Positions 1 to 7,009 of a stretch of 10,867 bases of DNA are shown piece by piece. Position numbers and translations under genes: made by a program. Position 1 is the stretch's first letter. Each line of letters starts with the position of its first letter. Below the pieces are notes generated by a model. The model saw only the letters and a program-made list of their open reading frames with translations. It was not told where the DNA came from and did not search any database. Source of the stretch: Dunaliella salina (lineage: Eukaryota > Chlorophyta > Chlorophyceae > Chlamydomonadales > Dunaliellaceae); contig MU069522.1 of assembly GCA_002284615.2 (NCBI GenBank), forward strand, positions 102,107-112,973, in the 5' to 3' direction.

Positions 1-48
<48 letters not shown>
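1..48. repeat. (AC)24 microsatellite
   Basis: An uninterrupted AC dinucleotide tract of 24 units opens the window and may extend beyond it. It lies in the intron just upstream of the HECT exon, ending 18 bases before that exon's AG acceptor, so it occupies the place where a polypyrimidine tract would normally sit. A similar tract closes the window, which suggests the window or contig was cut at microsatellites. Confidence 0.97.
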
Positions 49-51
<3 letters not shown>

Positions 52-67
52 TTGCGTGCACCTGTAG

Positions 68-184
68 GTGGTGTCGGAGTTCAGTCCCAATGAGCGTGGC
101 TTGCTGCTGAAGTTTGTCACAAGCTGCAGCCGTGCCCCTCTGGGGGGCTTCAAGTACCTGCATCCTCCATTCCTCATACACAAG
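68..184 (+). CDS. HECT E3 ubiquitin ligase, penultimate exon (C-lobe entry)
   Basis: This 39-codon internal exon encodes part of the HECT domain, the catalytic module that takes ubiquitin from an E2 onto its own cysteine and passes it to substrate. The read-out starts [20 protein letters not shown] and continues with [19 protein letters not shown]. The LLKFVTxCSRxPLxGFKxLxPPF pattern is typical of HECT proteins, and by eye resembles the UBE3B/UBE3C and plant UPL6/7-like group most. The exon is bounded by an AG at 66-67 and a GT donor at 185-186 (AAG|GTCAGC), phase 0 at both ends. Earlier exons (N-lobe, E2-binding part, N-terminus) lie left of the window. The acceptor is preceded by an AC repeat instead of a pyrimidine tract. 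The HECT identity is strong; the subfamily is a judgement from memory of the family. Confidence 0.88.
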
Positions 185-1060
185 GTCAGCAACCGGTGGT
201 CAAGTACACTTATTTGATGAAGTTGCAGCGTTATGAAGATGGCTGTTGGCTGGTTGTTGTTGCCTAATGAATCCATGTCCACACTCTTACTCTTGCAAAG
301 TGTTTTCAGATTTCTACAATTGTCCTTCTCGATATAGATGAATTGAGAAGCAAAGAATCAGAGAGTGGAGTCATGTGTTTAGGGGATTCATAAATTTGCA
401 ACAACAAAATGTGCAAACGAAAAAGTGGAGAAGATGTGGAGTCATTGAGCCAACTTGGAGAGCAAATTGAGGGTTGTGTGGTTGAGTTAAAATATGATGT
501 GTAATGGTCCAATATGAGGTTGATGAATTGAAATGCAAAGAATCGAAGAGCAGAGTGCATGCTTTTAGAGTGTGCATGAACTTGCGACAACAAGATGGTG
601 CTGACAGAAACGCAGGCAAATTTGGAATTCGAGCTTTGTAGCCAGGTGCTACAAGCAGCTATTCAGACCCCTGATTGCTTTCCTTTTGGACTTCCTGATA
701 ATGGGCACTCATGCCTCAGAGAACCCTCAGTTGATACTCGGAGGATTTTTGCCTCATTTCACTTGGTTAAAAGAGGAATTTGGTCCTTCAGGACAGGCAT
801 GGAATATCTTGTCAGAAAAGAATTACATGAATTACATTTATTCATAGAGGGGAGAGGGATGGTCGAATTGTGGAGGTCCCATTGCCTCCCTTTCCATGTT
901 CAGCATAAGGAATGTTACTGAATGGCCTGTATAGCTTCTACGTTTCATTACTCTGTTTTCTGGCACGCATTTGGCAAGGGGTGCCCTTAAAAGAGCAACA
1001 CCATTCTTTCTTGCTTGTGCAGGGTGCGATATTGGAGAGGAAGGGTTGGTTTACCATTGC

Positions 1061-1306
1061 AGACCTTTCCACACCTGCCAGGATCCTTCACACCTGCCTC
1101 TGCCAGGAGCTGCTGCCAAGATCTCTCACACATGCCTTTTCCAAGATCTCTCACACGTGCCTCGACAGCTGCTGCCAAGATCTCTCATGCATGCCTCCGC
1201 TGGAAGCTCTCGGAATCTCTCACACTTGCCTCCGCAAGGATACCTCACACCTTGCAGAATCCCTCACGCCTTCCTCGACAACTGCTGCCAAGATCTTTCA
1301 CGCACG
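1061..1306. repeat. Degenerate minisatellite, core CCAAGATCTCTCACACATGCC
   Basis: About eight or nine imperfect units of roughly 20-35 bp follow one another. The shared core is CAAGATCTCTCACACATGCC, often led by GCTGCTGC. Good copies are at about 1109-1137, 1138-1166, 1170-1200 and 1282-1304; weaker ones are at 1061-1098 and 1204-1280. The array is pyrimidine-rich and poor in stop codons, which produces several long but meaningless open frames on both strands here. Confidence 0.8.
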
Positions 1307-1608
1307 CTGCTGCCAGGAGCTGCTGCATGCCACCCCATGCGTGCCTGCCAGGCGCCATTGCACGCCAGCGCATGCTGGTGCCATGGCCGTGTGCTCGGAT
1401 GTCTTGCGCGCTGTTGCTCTCTGCAGCTGCCTAAAAGGAGCCATAACGAGCCGAAGCTGCCTGCCGAATTCAACCGCGTCATTGCTGCCTGCTGATGGCC
1501 CATGAAGTTGCATGCCAATTCCATGGCTGTGTACAGGAGGCAGGAGAAAGCATGACTTTTGGGACTCAAGGGTCAAACCAATTAAGACTTAAATATTGTG
1601 GATCCTGG

Positions 1609-1713
1609 GATCAAGGGCTATTGATTGGTACATGTATGGGTCCGATCAAGGGCTGTTGATTGGTATATGTATGGGTCCGATCAAGGGCTGTTGATTGGTA
1701 TATGTATGGGTCC
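1609..1713. repeat. Tandem repeat, 3 x 35 bp
   Basis: Three contiguous copies begin at 1609, 1644 and 1679, each opening with GATCAAGGGCT and ending ATGTATGGGTCC. Copies 2 and 3 are identical; copy 1 differs at two positions (CTATTG for CTGTTG, TACATG for TATATG). There are no spacers, so this is not CRISPR-like. The high identity points to recent expansion within the intron. A partial start of a fourth unit (GATC) at 1714 runs into a G-rich stretch. Confidence 0.95.
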
Positions 1714-1723
1714 GATCTGAGGA

Positions 1724-1736
1724 GGGGGGGGGGGGG
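1724..1736. repeat. G13 homopolymer
   Basis: Thirteen consecutive G residues lie just after the 35-bp repeats. Such a run is prone to length errors in both replication and sequencing, so the exact count should be treated with caution. Confidence 0.9.
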
Positions 1737-1849
1737 CCTGGCAGTGAACAAATTTTGGGACACCCCCTCCCTTTGTGGGCCACTTTTAAAGAATTATAAA
1801 AACACCATCGGATTCCTGAGCCCTTTTCATCTGGTTAGGGTTACTGCAT

Positions 1850-1882
1850 GGGGGCTTGGGGTGGGTGGGTGGGTCAGGGGGG
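1850..1882 (+). other. Strong G-quadruplex-forming motif
   Basis: Six G-tracts of three or more lie within 33 bases: GGGGG (1850-1854), GGGG (1858-1861), GGG (1863-1865), GGG (1867-1869), GGG (1871-1873) and GGGGGG (1877-1882), with loops of one to three bases. Short loops of this kind give very stable quadruplexes. It is on the sense strand of the HECT intron, so the pre-mRNA could also fold this way. Any regulatory role is inference. Confidence 0.75.
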
Positions 1883-1959
1883 TCCCGCCCAGTTTTTGGG
1901 CATGGTGTACACTACTTTTTTTTCTCCTGCCTCCTGCTGTATACCACAATCTTGTGCAT

Positions 1960-2530
1960 GCCATTGCACCCTGCAGCTGCCTTTTCGGAGCCATCACCTA
2001 AGGCATGACGCGGATGCCCATCGGAAGCTGCATTCTGCAGATGCCAGTCAGCCTCACACACAGGCGCCGTTGACCGCAAGTGCATGCTTGCCGCGAGCCA
2101 TGAGCCACGACATGTGGCATGACGAGGATGCTACCAGGAGCCGATGTATGCCGTTGTTTCCTGCCAGCTTGACACAAGGATTTTTCCACAGGCGCCGTTC
2201 ATTGCCAGTGCATGCTTGCCAGGAGCCATGAGCCATAATATGTGGCATGATATGGGTGCCCACCAGGAGTTGCTGAAGCTGCTACAGTCACATGCCAAAG
2301 CTGCCTGCTATGTTCACACACTGCATTCCCTGGCTGCCTGCTGCACTCCATGGCACGCCAGTGCATGCTTGCCAGGAGCCAGGAGCCACAATGTATGGCA
2401 TGACATGGATGCCCAATAGGAGCTGCTGCATGCCATAGCTGCCTTTCAGGTTCACACGCAGAATTTTCCCGCAACCACCGTTGTTTGCCATGAGCCATGA
2501 CACATAGCATGACATGGATTTTTGAGGGGC
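1960..2530. repeat. Degenerate satellite-like repeat, period about 107-153 bp
   Basis: A block containing GCCATGAGCCA followed by a variant of CATGTGGCATGACATGGATG recurs at about 1990, 2097, 2225, 2378 and 2487. It is preceded in the best copies by AGTGCATGCTTGCC (2081, 2209, 2362). The spacing is uneven (107, 128, 153, 109), so units have gained and lost pieces. Related pieces also occur at about 1320-1500, where GCAGCTGCCTAAAAGGAGCC parallels the sequence at 1972-1993. Overlapping open frames in this stretch come from the repeat and carry no known domain. Confidence 0.75.
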
Positions 2531-2765
2531 TGCATGTGCCCTGGGACAAAGCAATGTCCCATGAGGGCCTAAGCTAGAAGAAGAGACCGCTTCTGAGAAG
2601 GAAAAACGGGAGGCAGGCGCATGGACAGGAAGAAAGAAAGGGAGGAAAGGGGCTCACAAAAAAAATCAAAGCTCCCGCAAACAAAGACGGAAGAGAGGCA
2701 AGCAGAAGGTTTAGCGCTCTACTGGGGGAGCCTAAGAACTAGGTCATTGTTGCGGTCTGTGCCAA

Positions 2766-3010
2766 TCAAGGAATGGAGGGGCGGCAAGAAGTGAGCGAAG
2801 GAGGACTGCGTCCCTGGCAAGCTACAGGGTGAAGCCCAGGGTAAAGCCCAGGGAGTCTTTGAGGCCCTCTACTATGTGCCCTGCCCTTTCGAACCATGAG
2901 CGCTGAACAACCCCAGTTTCTGCTGCATGGAGTTGAGAGTACTTGCATAATGTGAGGTGCTCCAGCCCTCGTGACTTGCAAGCACACCCATTCCACACAC
3001 CACGTTGTGT
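2766..3010 (-). pseudogene. Antisense retroelement fragment in the HECT intron
   Basis: On the minus strand this stretch is loosely protein-like, split across two frames. One frame gives VVQRSWFERAGHIVEGLKD, the other VACQGRSPPSL. The closest relative I can see is inside this same window: plus-strand 7063-7130 reads VEGLNDFVACQGRQSSLANA, and bases 2796-2825 (minus) match 7085-7115 (plus) at roughly 80 percent. I therefore read it as a small, broken piece of the same LINE family inserted in the opposite orientation. It has no intact frame and no assignable function. Confidence in the shared family is moderate. Confidence 0.45.
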
Positions 3011-3352
3011 CCAAATCGTTTTCATATATGATGGGATGAACTTCAAACTGTGATAAACTGAGAGTATTGCACCGGGGAAATCGTGCGGCATGACATGTGC
3101 CTGCATGCTCTTCACACCCCATGCCACACACCTCTTGTTTTCAGGTGGAAGTCCCCTGACTCAGCATGCTTCCTGTGAAGCCGTGGATGTCTTGATCCCT
3201 CCATGCTTGGATATCTTGGGTGCTTCAATGAATTCCTTGGACCTTTGGATGTCTCGATCTTTCAATCCTTTGATCCTTCTCAGCTGGAGCGCCTGGCATG
3301 CCTGTTAGCCTTCGTCCATTGCCTATTGCCTGACATCCCATCTTTATTGCTG

Positions 3353-3390
3353 GTCGAGTGCGACGCTTCCTCTTAACATCACTTCAAAAT
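3353..3390 (+). repeat. Decayed copy 1 of the HECT last-exon start
   Basis: The sequence GTCGAGTGCGACGCTTCCTC reads VECDASS and then stops. It matches VECEASFF at the start of the true last exon (4002). The acceptor position reads TTGCTG, not TTGCAG, so it would not splice. The similarity fades after about 35 bases. Confidence 0.6.
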
Positions 3391-3408
3391 GTTACACCTT
3401 CCTTGCAG

Positions 3409-3450
3409 GGATCAAGTGTGAGGCATCCTTGGTGCATGCAATTTCTCCAA
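3409..3450 (+). repeat. Decayed copy 2 of the HECT last-exon start
   Basis: An intact-looking acceptor CCTTCCTTGCAG ends at 3408. Downstream AAGTGTGAGGCATCCTT is nearly identical to the matching part of the true exon. In the homologous frame it reads IKCEAS, but one extra base after the AG shifts phase, so splicing here in phase 0 would read another frame and reach a stop within about 25 codons. It lacks the catalytic-cysteine block. Confidence 0.68.
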
Positions 3451-3671
3451 AATGTGTTTTGTCTGCTCCCTGCTACTCCTGCCTAACTGGCCCTGTCGTT
3501 GATTTCCCATCTTCCATGGGGGGAAAGCGCTTGCCGCTTGCCATTATGAAATTGCGTTACGAATTTTAATCAATTGGAAAGCATTCCCAAATGTGTAGCT
3601 GTACCATCCTTCTTTGCAGCGCTTGTGAGCACTTGCACGAGCAAGTTTCTCGTCCTATCTTTGCTGTGCAG

Positions 3672-3782
3672 GTTGGATTTGAGGCCTCCTTCTTTAGGTC
3701 ACTCTCTGGCAACCTGGGGTCACTCCCTGTTGATGGTCTGCAGCTGTGTCTGACACCGATGTTTTTCCGTTCGATAATCTGA
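3672..3782 (+). repeat. Decayed copy 3 of the HECT last exon, with acceptor and open frame
   Basis: An acceptor TTTGCTGTGCAG ends at 3671. In phase 0 the copy reads VGFEASFFRSLSGNLG and stays open for 36 codons to a TGA at 3780-3782. The true exon reads [16 protein letters not shown], so the first dozen residues are clearly homologous and the rest has drifted. The [12 protein letters not shown] catalytic block and the C-terminal GFELS are absent. If used as a last exon it would give a HECT protein without a catalytic cysteine. Whether it is ever spliced is unknown. Confidence 0.72.
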
Positions 3783-3889
3783 GCCGTAAACCAAAGTGAA
3801 ATGCATGCAAAATCCAATTCCATTGAAGTGCGGGGTTCGTCCAACAGAACAAGACTGCTCGACACCCATGATATTGATGCCCTTTGCAG

Positions 3890-3973
3890 GTCGAGCGTGA
3901 GTCATCCTTCTTTGCAACATTCCCTGGCACTCATTTTGTTGATGTGCAACTTCGTCATAGCAGGCACCCATAA
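3890..3973 (+). repeat. Decayed copy 4 of the HECT last exon, with acceptor and open frame
   Basis: An acceptor CCCTTTGCAG ends at 3889. In phase 0 the copy reads [20 protein letters not shown] and runs 27 codons to a TAA at 3971-3973. This is the closest of the copies to the true exon ([19 protein letters not shown]) and starts only 112 bases before it. It lacks the catalytic cysteine and the terminal GFELS. Confidence 0.75.
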
Positions 3974-4001
3974 TGTTAATTTCTCACATTCTTACTTGCA
4001 G

Positions 4002-4181
4002 GTTGAGTGTGAGGCATCCTTCTTTGCATCACTACCGGGCATGCGTGGAGATGTGGACCGCCTCCCGACAGCATCCACTTGCTATAACACCCTGAAGCTG
4101 CCCAATTACCGCAGAAAGGACACAATGCGCAAGAAGCTCCTTCATGCTATCACCAGCAATGCTGGTTTTGAGCTCTCTTAG
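4002..4181 (+). CDS. HECT E3 ubiquitin ligase, last exon with catalytic cysteine
   Basis: This 59-codon terminal exon completes the HECT C-lobe. It begins [20 protein letters not shown] after the acceptor TTACTTGCAG (AG at 4000-4001). It contains [16 protein letters not shown], in which the Cys codon at 4080-4082 is the expected thioester-forming residue. It ends NAGFELS before the TAG at 4179-4181. The phenylalanine four residues from the C-terminus is the conserved '-4 Phe' of active HECT ligases, so the visible part looks functional. Phase 0 joins it to the exon ending at 184. The protein would act in the cytosol or nucleus downstream of an E2 enzyme; its substrates cannot be told from this part. 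An open frame continues upstream to an ATG at 3801, but that stretch is intron and includes decayed copy 4 in another frame. Confidence 0.92.
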   Translation, partial: VECEASFFASLPGMRGDVDRLPTASTCYNTLKLPNYRRKDTMRKKLLHAITSNAGFELS

Positions 4182-4263
4182 TGCACCAGGTTGCCCTCCC
4201 TGCTTTCGCCAACAACGATGGTTTTGGTCTCCCAGTACATGTTTGTTTGCTCCTCAAACATTG

Positions 4264-4268
4264 TGTAA
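4264..4268 (+). terminator. Candidate poly(A) signal TGTAA for the HECT gene
   Basis: TGTAA is the usual polyadenylation signal of Chlamydomonadalean algae, with cleavage normally 10-20 bases downstream. This one lies 83 bases after the HECT stop codon and would give a 3' UTR of about 100 bases, short for these algae. Later TGTAA sites (for example near 4900, 5105, 5159 and 5597) are alternatives. Confidence 0.45.
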
Positions 4269-4310
4269 ATATTCATCTGTTAAGGTGTCTGGTGGTGACG
4301 CACTGAGATG

Positions 4311-4510
4311 TGTTTTGAGAGGCACCATGAGATGTGTCGAGAAATGTGTCATGACTGACTATGCTTGAAAGGTGGCAATCAATAGCACACTGTGCTGTGG
4401 TTTGAGAAGTACCATGGGATTTCCATGAGGTGTGTCATTGGATGGGTGGAAAATGAGTATACCTGAAAGGCGGTGATGCATGACATAATTGTGTTTTGAG
4501 GTTGAAGTGA
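4311..4510. repeat. Imperfect tandem repeat, about 87-94 bp, two units plus a partial third
   Basis: TGTTTTGAGAGGCACCATGAGATG (4311-4334) is echoed by GTGGTTTGAGAAGTACCATG (4398-4417) and again at the start of a third unit (about 4491). CTTGAAAGGTGGCAAT (4364-4379) is echoed by CCTGAAAGGCGGTGAT (4452-4467). The units have diverged. They sit directly after the likely 3' end of the HECT transcript. Confidence 0.65.
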
Positions 4511-4511
4511 G

Positions 4512-5640
4512 CATGAATGGGGTACTCACCGTGTATAATGCGGCTGCGATTGACAGTTCATAGGGTTTAGGCCATGCAGTGAGCAACTGCAATCAATTGC
4601 TTTGTCTTGACATTTTACAGCAGTTTGCAACCAGTTGCAGTCCATGTGCATTCTCATTTGTGCAAACCAATTGCATCGTACAGTGAATAACCAACGAGGT
4701 GACTGCTATGTGACCTTGGTTTCATTTTAGGGCATGAACATGCATAAATGTGCGCAATGTGGTGGTAATCACTTCCAAGACCATCTGGTTGTTGATAGCA
4801 CCTCGATACATCATGATGTGATACGGTGCCATCTGAATGGTGCCTGGAATTTCGTGGGCCACAGATGTTATGCTATAAAAAGAGGTCAACTGCTTCCGTT
4901 TGTAATTTTCCTCTGCCACTTTCTGAGGCCTGTGTACTTTGTCTTTTACATTTTCACTGCGCTGTATGAATTCTCCATTAATCTTGCTCATTTGCAATGG
5001 CTTACGTCAGAGTGCTCATGAGCACCACCGCAAGAGCACGCTTGCTCTTTTGGCATACTTGCTTAATGTGGCCAAGCTGGCCACCTTTGATGTTTGATTG
5101 GATGTGTAAGTCATTATTTGTCCAAAGGTCATCAGTTTTTTGGTCTCTGCTATTTGGATGTAATAGATTTGGGTGCTGTCTATTTGCGCAGCCGCTTAGG
5201 TGAAAGTGCAACTGCCAGTTACACTGTTACGCGGTGAAGTGCACAGGTACAAGGCAAATTGCAGAGTCCAAGAACATGCTTCCCCCCACCTGGCTTTGGC
5301 CATCCACACCTGACCATCAGGTGAGCACCTCGCCCTTCAACGTATTGAAGGACTCAAACATTGCTCATGAAATAAGAAAGAGGAAAGTCTACGCAGGACA
5401 GTGGCCATGTGCATTGAGAGAGGGTCTCCTAACAAGCATTGCTCATGTGGAGGTCTAACGCTTGGGATCGCTGGCGTGCCACGGCAAGCCATCTTTGGCC
5501 TTATGTTACCGCAGCATTTCTGCAAGAAAGTAGATTTCTCTGAGGCTCCCACTTGTTGTGACCCTCTAAGCATCCTTTCCATTTGATGAAGAAGTGTGTA
5601 AACGTGACCATCCTCTTCCTCTCCTCACGACCTCATGACC
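4512..5640. other. About 1.1 kb without a defensible gene
   Basis: Several short open frames occur on both strands, none with a domain I recognise. A frame at 4734-5021 (+) starts MNMHKCAQCGGNHFQDHLVV, with a lone CxxC pair that is not enough to call a zinc finger. A stretch at 5011-5094 reads KSTLALLAYLLNVAKLATF and looks coding-like after a possible acceptor (GTCAG), but hits a stop with no good donor. A 56-base segment at 5265-5320 is flanked by TTGCAG and GTGAGC and could be a small exon. Short near-palindromes based on TGCAAnCCAnTTGCA lie at 4588-4675. An isolated unannotated gene with small exons is possible but not shown. Confidence 0.3.
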
Positions 5641-5717
5641 TTCAGCCTCTTCAACTTTGAGGTTGAAGCAAAGAATGGCTTGCCATCAATGTCAGGGAGC
5701 GCGAATTTTGGGATCTC

Positions 5718-5955
5718 AACCTGATCCAATTCCTGAATTTCAGTTCCCTCGACTAAATTGATCCATTTCGCCAATCAGAATGGACCCAGCCTGAGTCAGG
5801 TCTGGACCACGAGAGTTTGGAAACAACCCTCATCAGGGTGTACCTGTGCGAGAGGACTGAATTGGGTCTTCAGCAGGTTTTGTACCTGATTCAGGAACAC
5901 TTAATAACATGATTCAGTTTGGTGTTCAGAATGGATCTACCCTGAATCAGGTAAC
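5718..5955. repeat. Direct and inverted repeat cluster, possible MITE-like element
   Basis: A 26-base element at 5776-5801 recurs at 5927-5952 with 22 identities; both begin CAGAATGGA and end TCAGGT. A perfect 13-base inverted pair, TACCTGATTCAGG (5883-5895) and CCTGAATCAGGTA (5941-5953), encloses a second short stem, GAACAC (5895-5900) with GTGTTC (5922-5927). Other CCTGA/TCAGG pieces lie at 5720-5745. The nested inverted repeats could fold into a hairpin or be the remains of a small transposable element. There is no open frame here. Confidence 0.6.
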
Positions 5956-6022
5956 ACATAGCTGGCAATTCAGTGTGTGACACTGACAATTCAGATAACA
6001 CATAATGACACTGACAATTTAG
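5951..6022. repeat. Short 28-bp tandem repeat
   Basis: TGACACTGACAATTCAG starts at 5978 and recurs at 6006 (TGACACTGACAATTTAG), a 28-base period. The AACACATA piece occurs at 5953-5960 and again at 5996-6003. This adjoins the inverted-repeat cluster and may belong to it. Confidence 0.65.
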
Positions 6023-6119
6023 CTGCACCTGCATGATCTCTGGCACGCCCTGCAGAGATAAAATAGTTGCAAACGCTTTTCTCCATCACACAAGGAGCAA
6101 CAATGCAGAGGGTGCCTTA

Positions 6120-6920
6120 AAAGGTAATGAGCAGGTTCAGTGAGACAATGTTGTACGAGCTTCAAAGTATCACCACTATTTGCTGCAACAGAGCAGTACC
6201 TGCTCCAGGTTCCGCAGGACAAGGCAGCGGGCAAGGAGGAGTTTCGACCCCACAAGTTGACCTCTACAATGAGTCAAACGCCTGCCACATCCATAGCTGT
6301 GGTGTCCGTTTTACGAATATTGCTGTGGCACTCTCACAGGTGTCTGGCATGGCCCATCTGTGCAAGGTGTGGGAAGTGCTATCAGGAGCACCGAAGGAAA
6401 GCAGCAAGGAGGCCCAGAGGGGCTGTGGCGGGGTCAGGGGTCTCTCCATTGGCACACCGCCCAGGGCTACCTTAGCCTCTCCTCCAAAGGCTTCATGGTC
6501 TGGCGAGTGACGGCTTTCCAGGTCTCCTCAGAGCGGAGAGCCAGGCAAGCAGCCTGATAACAATGCGCCTGCTCCACTGTCACCCTCAGCCTCAGCCTCC
6601 TTGCCCACACAGGACCCGTCTCCCCAGGCCAACCACCTTGTCCAGGACTTCCCTAGCAGCATCCATGAGGTGTGGAGGCTCCGGTGGAGCAACAAGTGGA
6701 AGGAGATCTGGTGGCGCTTGCTCTTGCATGGGGGCCCAGGTGTGTGGGGCCATGGTATCGCCTGGGCCAGAGGCTCAGTGTTGGTGGGTGGTGGGACGTG
6801 AATGCAGCCTGCTGTGATCTGCGAGCGCTCCAGCAGAGGAAGCACGTTTTTTTGACCTGTCCTCATGCCCAGTGGATGTCCTGGCTAAGAACCTGCCCCA
6901 TGACACTCCCATGCTCCTAA
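6120..6920 (+). pseudogene. Broken retroelement-type coding fragment (zinc-finger-like and CPxAQ blocks)
   Basis: This GC-richer stretch carries protein-like blocks in alternating frames. At 6285-6370 are CHIHSCGVRF and, after a frame change, HLC and CARCGKCYQEHRRK, which together look like a disrupted cysteine/histidine finger. At 6665-6730 is VWRLRWSNKWKEIWWRLLLH, and at 6830-6890 QQRKHVFLTCPHAQWM in another frame. The pairing of a WKExWWRL block with a later HxFxxCPxAQ block resembles the C-terminal part of chlorophyte non-LTR retrotransposon polyproteins as I remember them. No single frame spans it, so it is dead. It could be the 3' end of one LINE lying upstream of the one at 7010-9162. 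It could instead be an unrelated pseudogene. Confidence 0.42.
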
Positions 6921-7009
6921 TGCATGTGTGATTGCTTGTTTCCCCTTGTCCTAACGTGAACGAGCGTGTTTAGTGGGTAGCCTGTCTATGTGCATTGAAC
7001 CCGGTGCAG

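Larger units (their letters stand above)
185..4001 (+). other. Large repeat-filled intron of the HECT gene
   Basis: This is the inferred intron between the two HECT exons, about 3.8 kb. The donor is GTCAGC and the acceptor is TTACTTGCAG at 3992-4001. Joining in phase 0 gives PPFLIHK followed by VECEASFF, then [11 protein letters not shown], which matches the usual spacing between these two HECT blocks, so no missing exon is required. The filling is minisatellites, satellite-like repeats, a G-rich segment, a purine-rich stretch (about 2574-2710), an antisense retroelement fragment and four decayed copies of the next exon's start. From 185 to 1060 I see no recognisable gene; an open frame at 595-921 has no familiar motif. 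Transcript data would settle the splicing. Confidence 0.72.

Noticed and set aside
595..921. 108-codon open frame on the plus strand within the HECT intron
   Set aside because: No recognisable motif, no splice or promoter context, and it lies inside an intron. A nested gene cannot be excluded but is unsupported.
912..1505. Long overlapping open frames on both strands (for example 197 codons)
   Set aside because: They lie on the minisatellite, whose repeated units lack stops in several frames at once; the translations are repetitive with no domain.
1609..1713. CRISPR-like array
   Set aside because: The three units are contiguous with no spacers, and the genome is eukaryotic.
3141..3175. A further copy of the HECT last-exon start after TTTTCAG at about 3144
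   Set aside because: Only GTGGAAGTC resembles the exon start and a stop follows at once; too little to claim.
3566..3971. Minus-strand open frames
   Set aside because: They are antisense shadows of the decayed exon copies, with no motif of their own.
3801..4181. A 126-codon open frame starting with ATG and ending with the HECT stop
   Set aside because: Its first two thirds is intron, and it reads decayed exon copy 4 in the wrong frame; only the part from 4002 is HECT.
4734..5021. Zinc-finger protein suggested by CAQCGG
   Set aside because: There is a single CxxC without a matching second pair at a known spacing, and the rest is hydrophobic and unfamiliar.
5649..5668. CTTCAAC/GTTGAAG hairpin as a terminator
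   Set aside because: A 7-base stem with a 6-base loop occurs by chance, and rho-independent terminators do not apply to nuclear genes.
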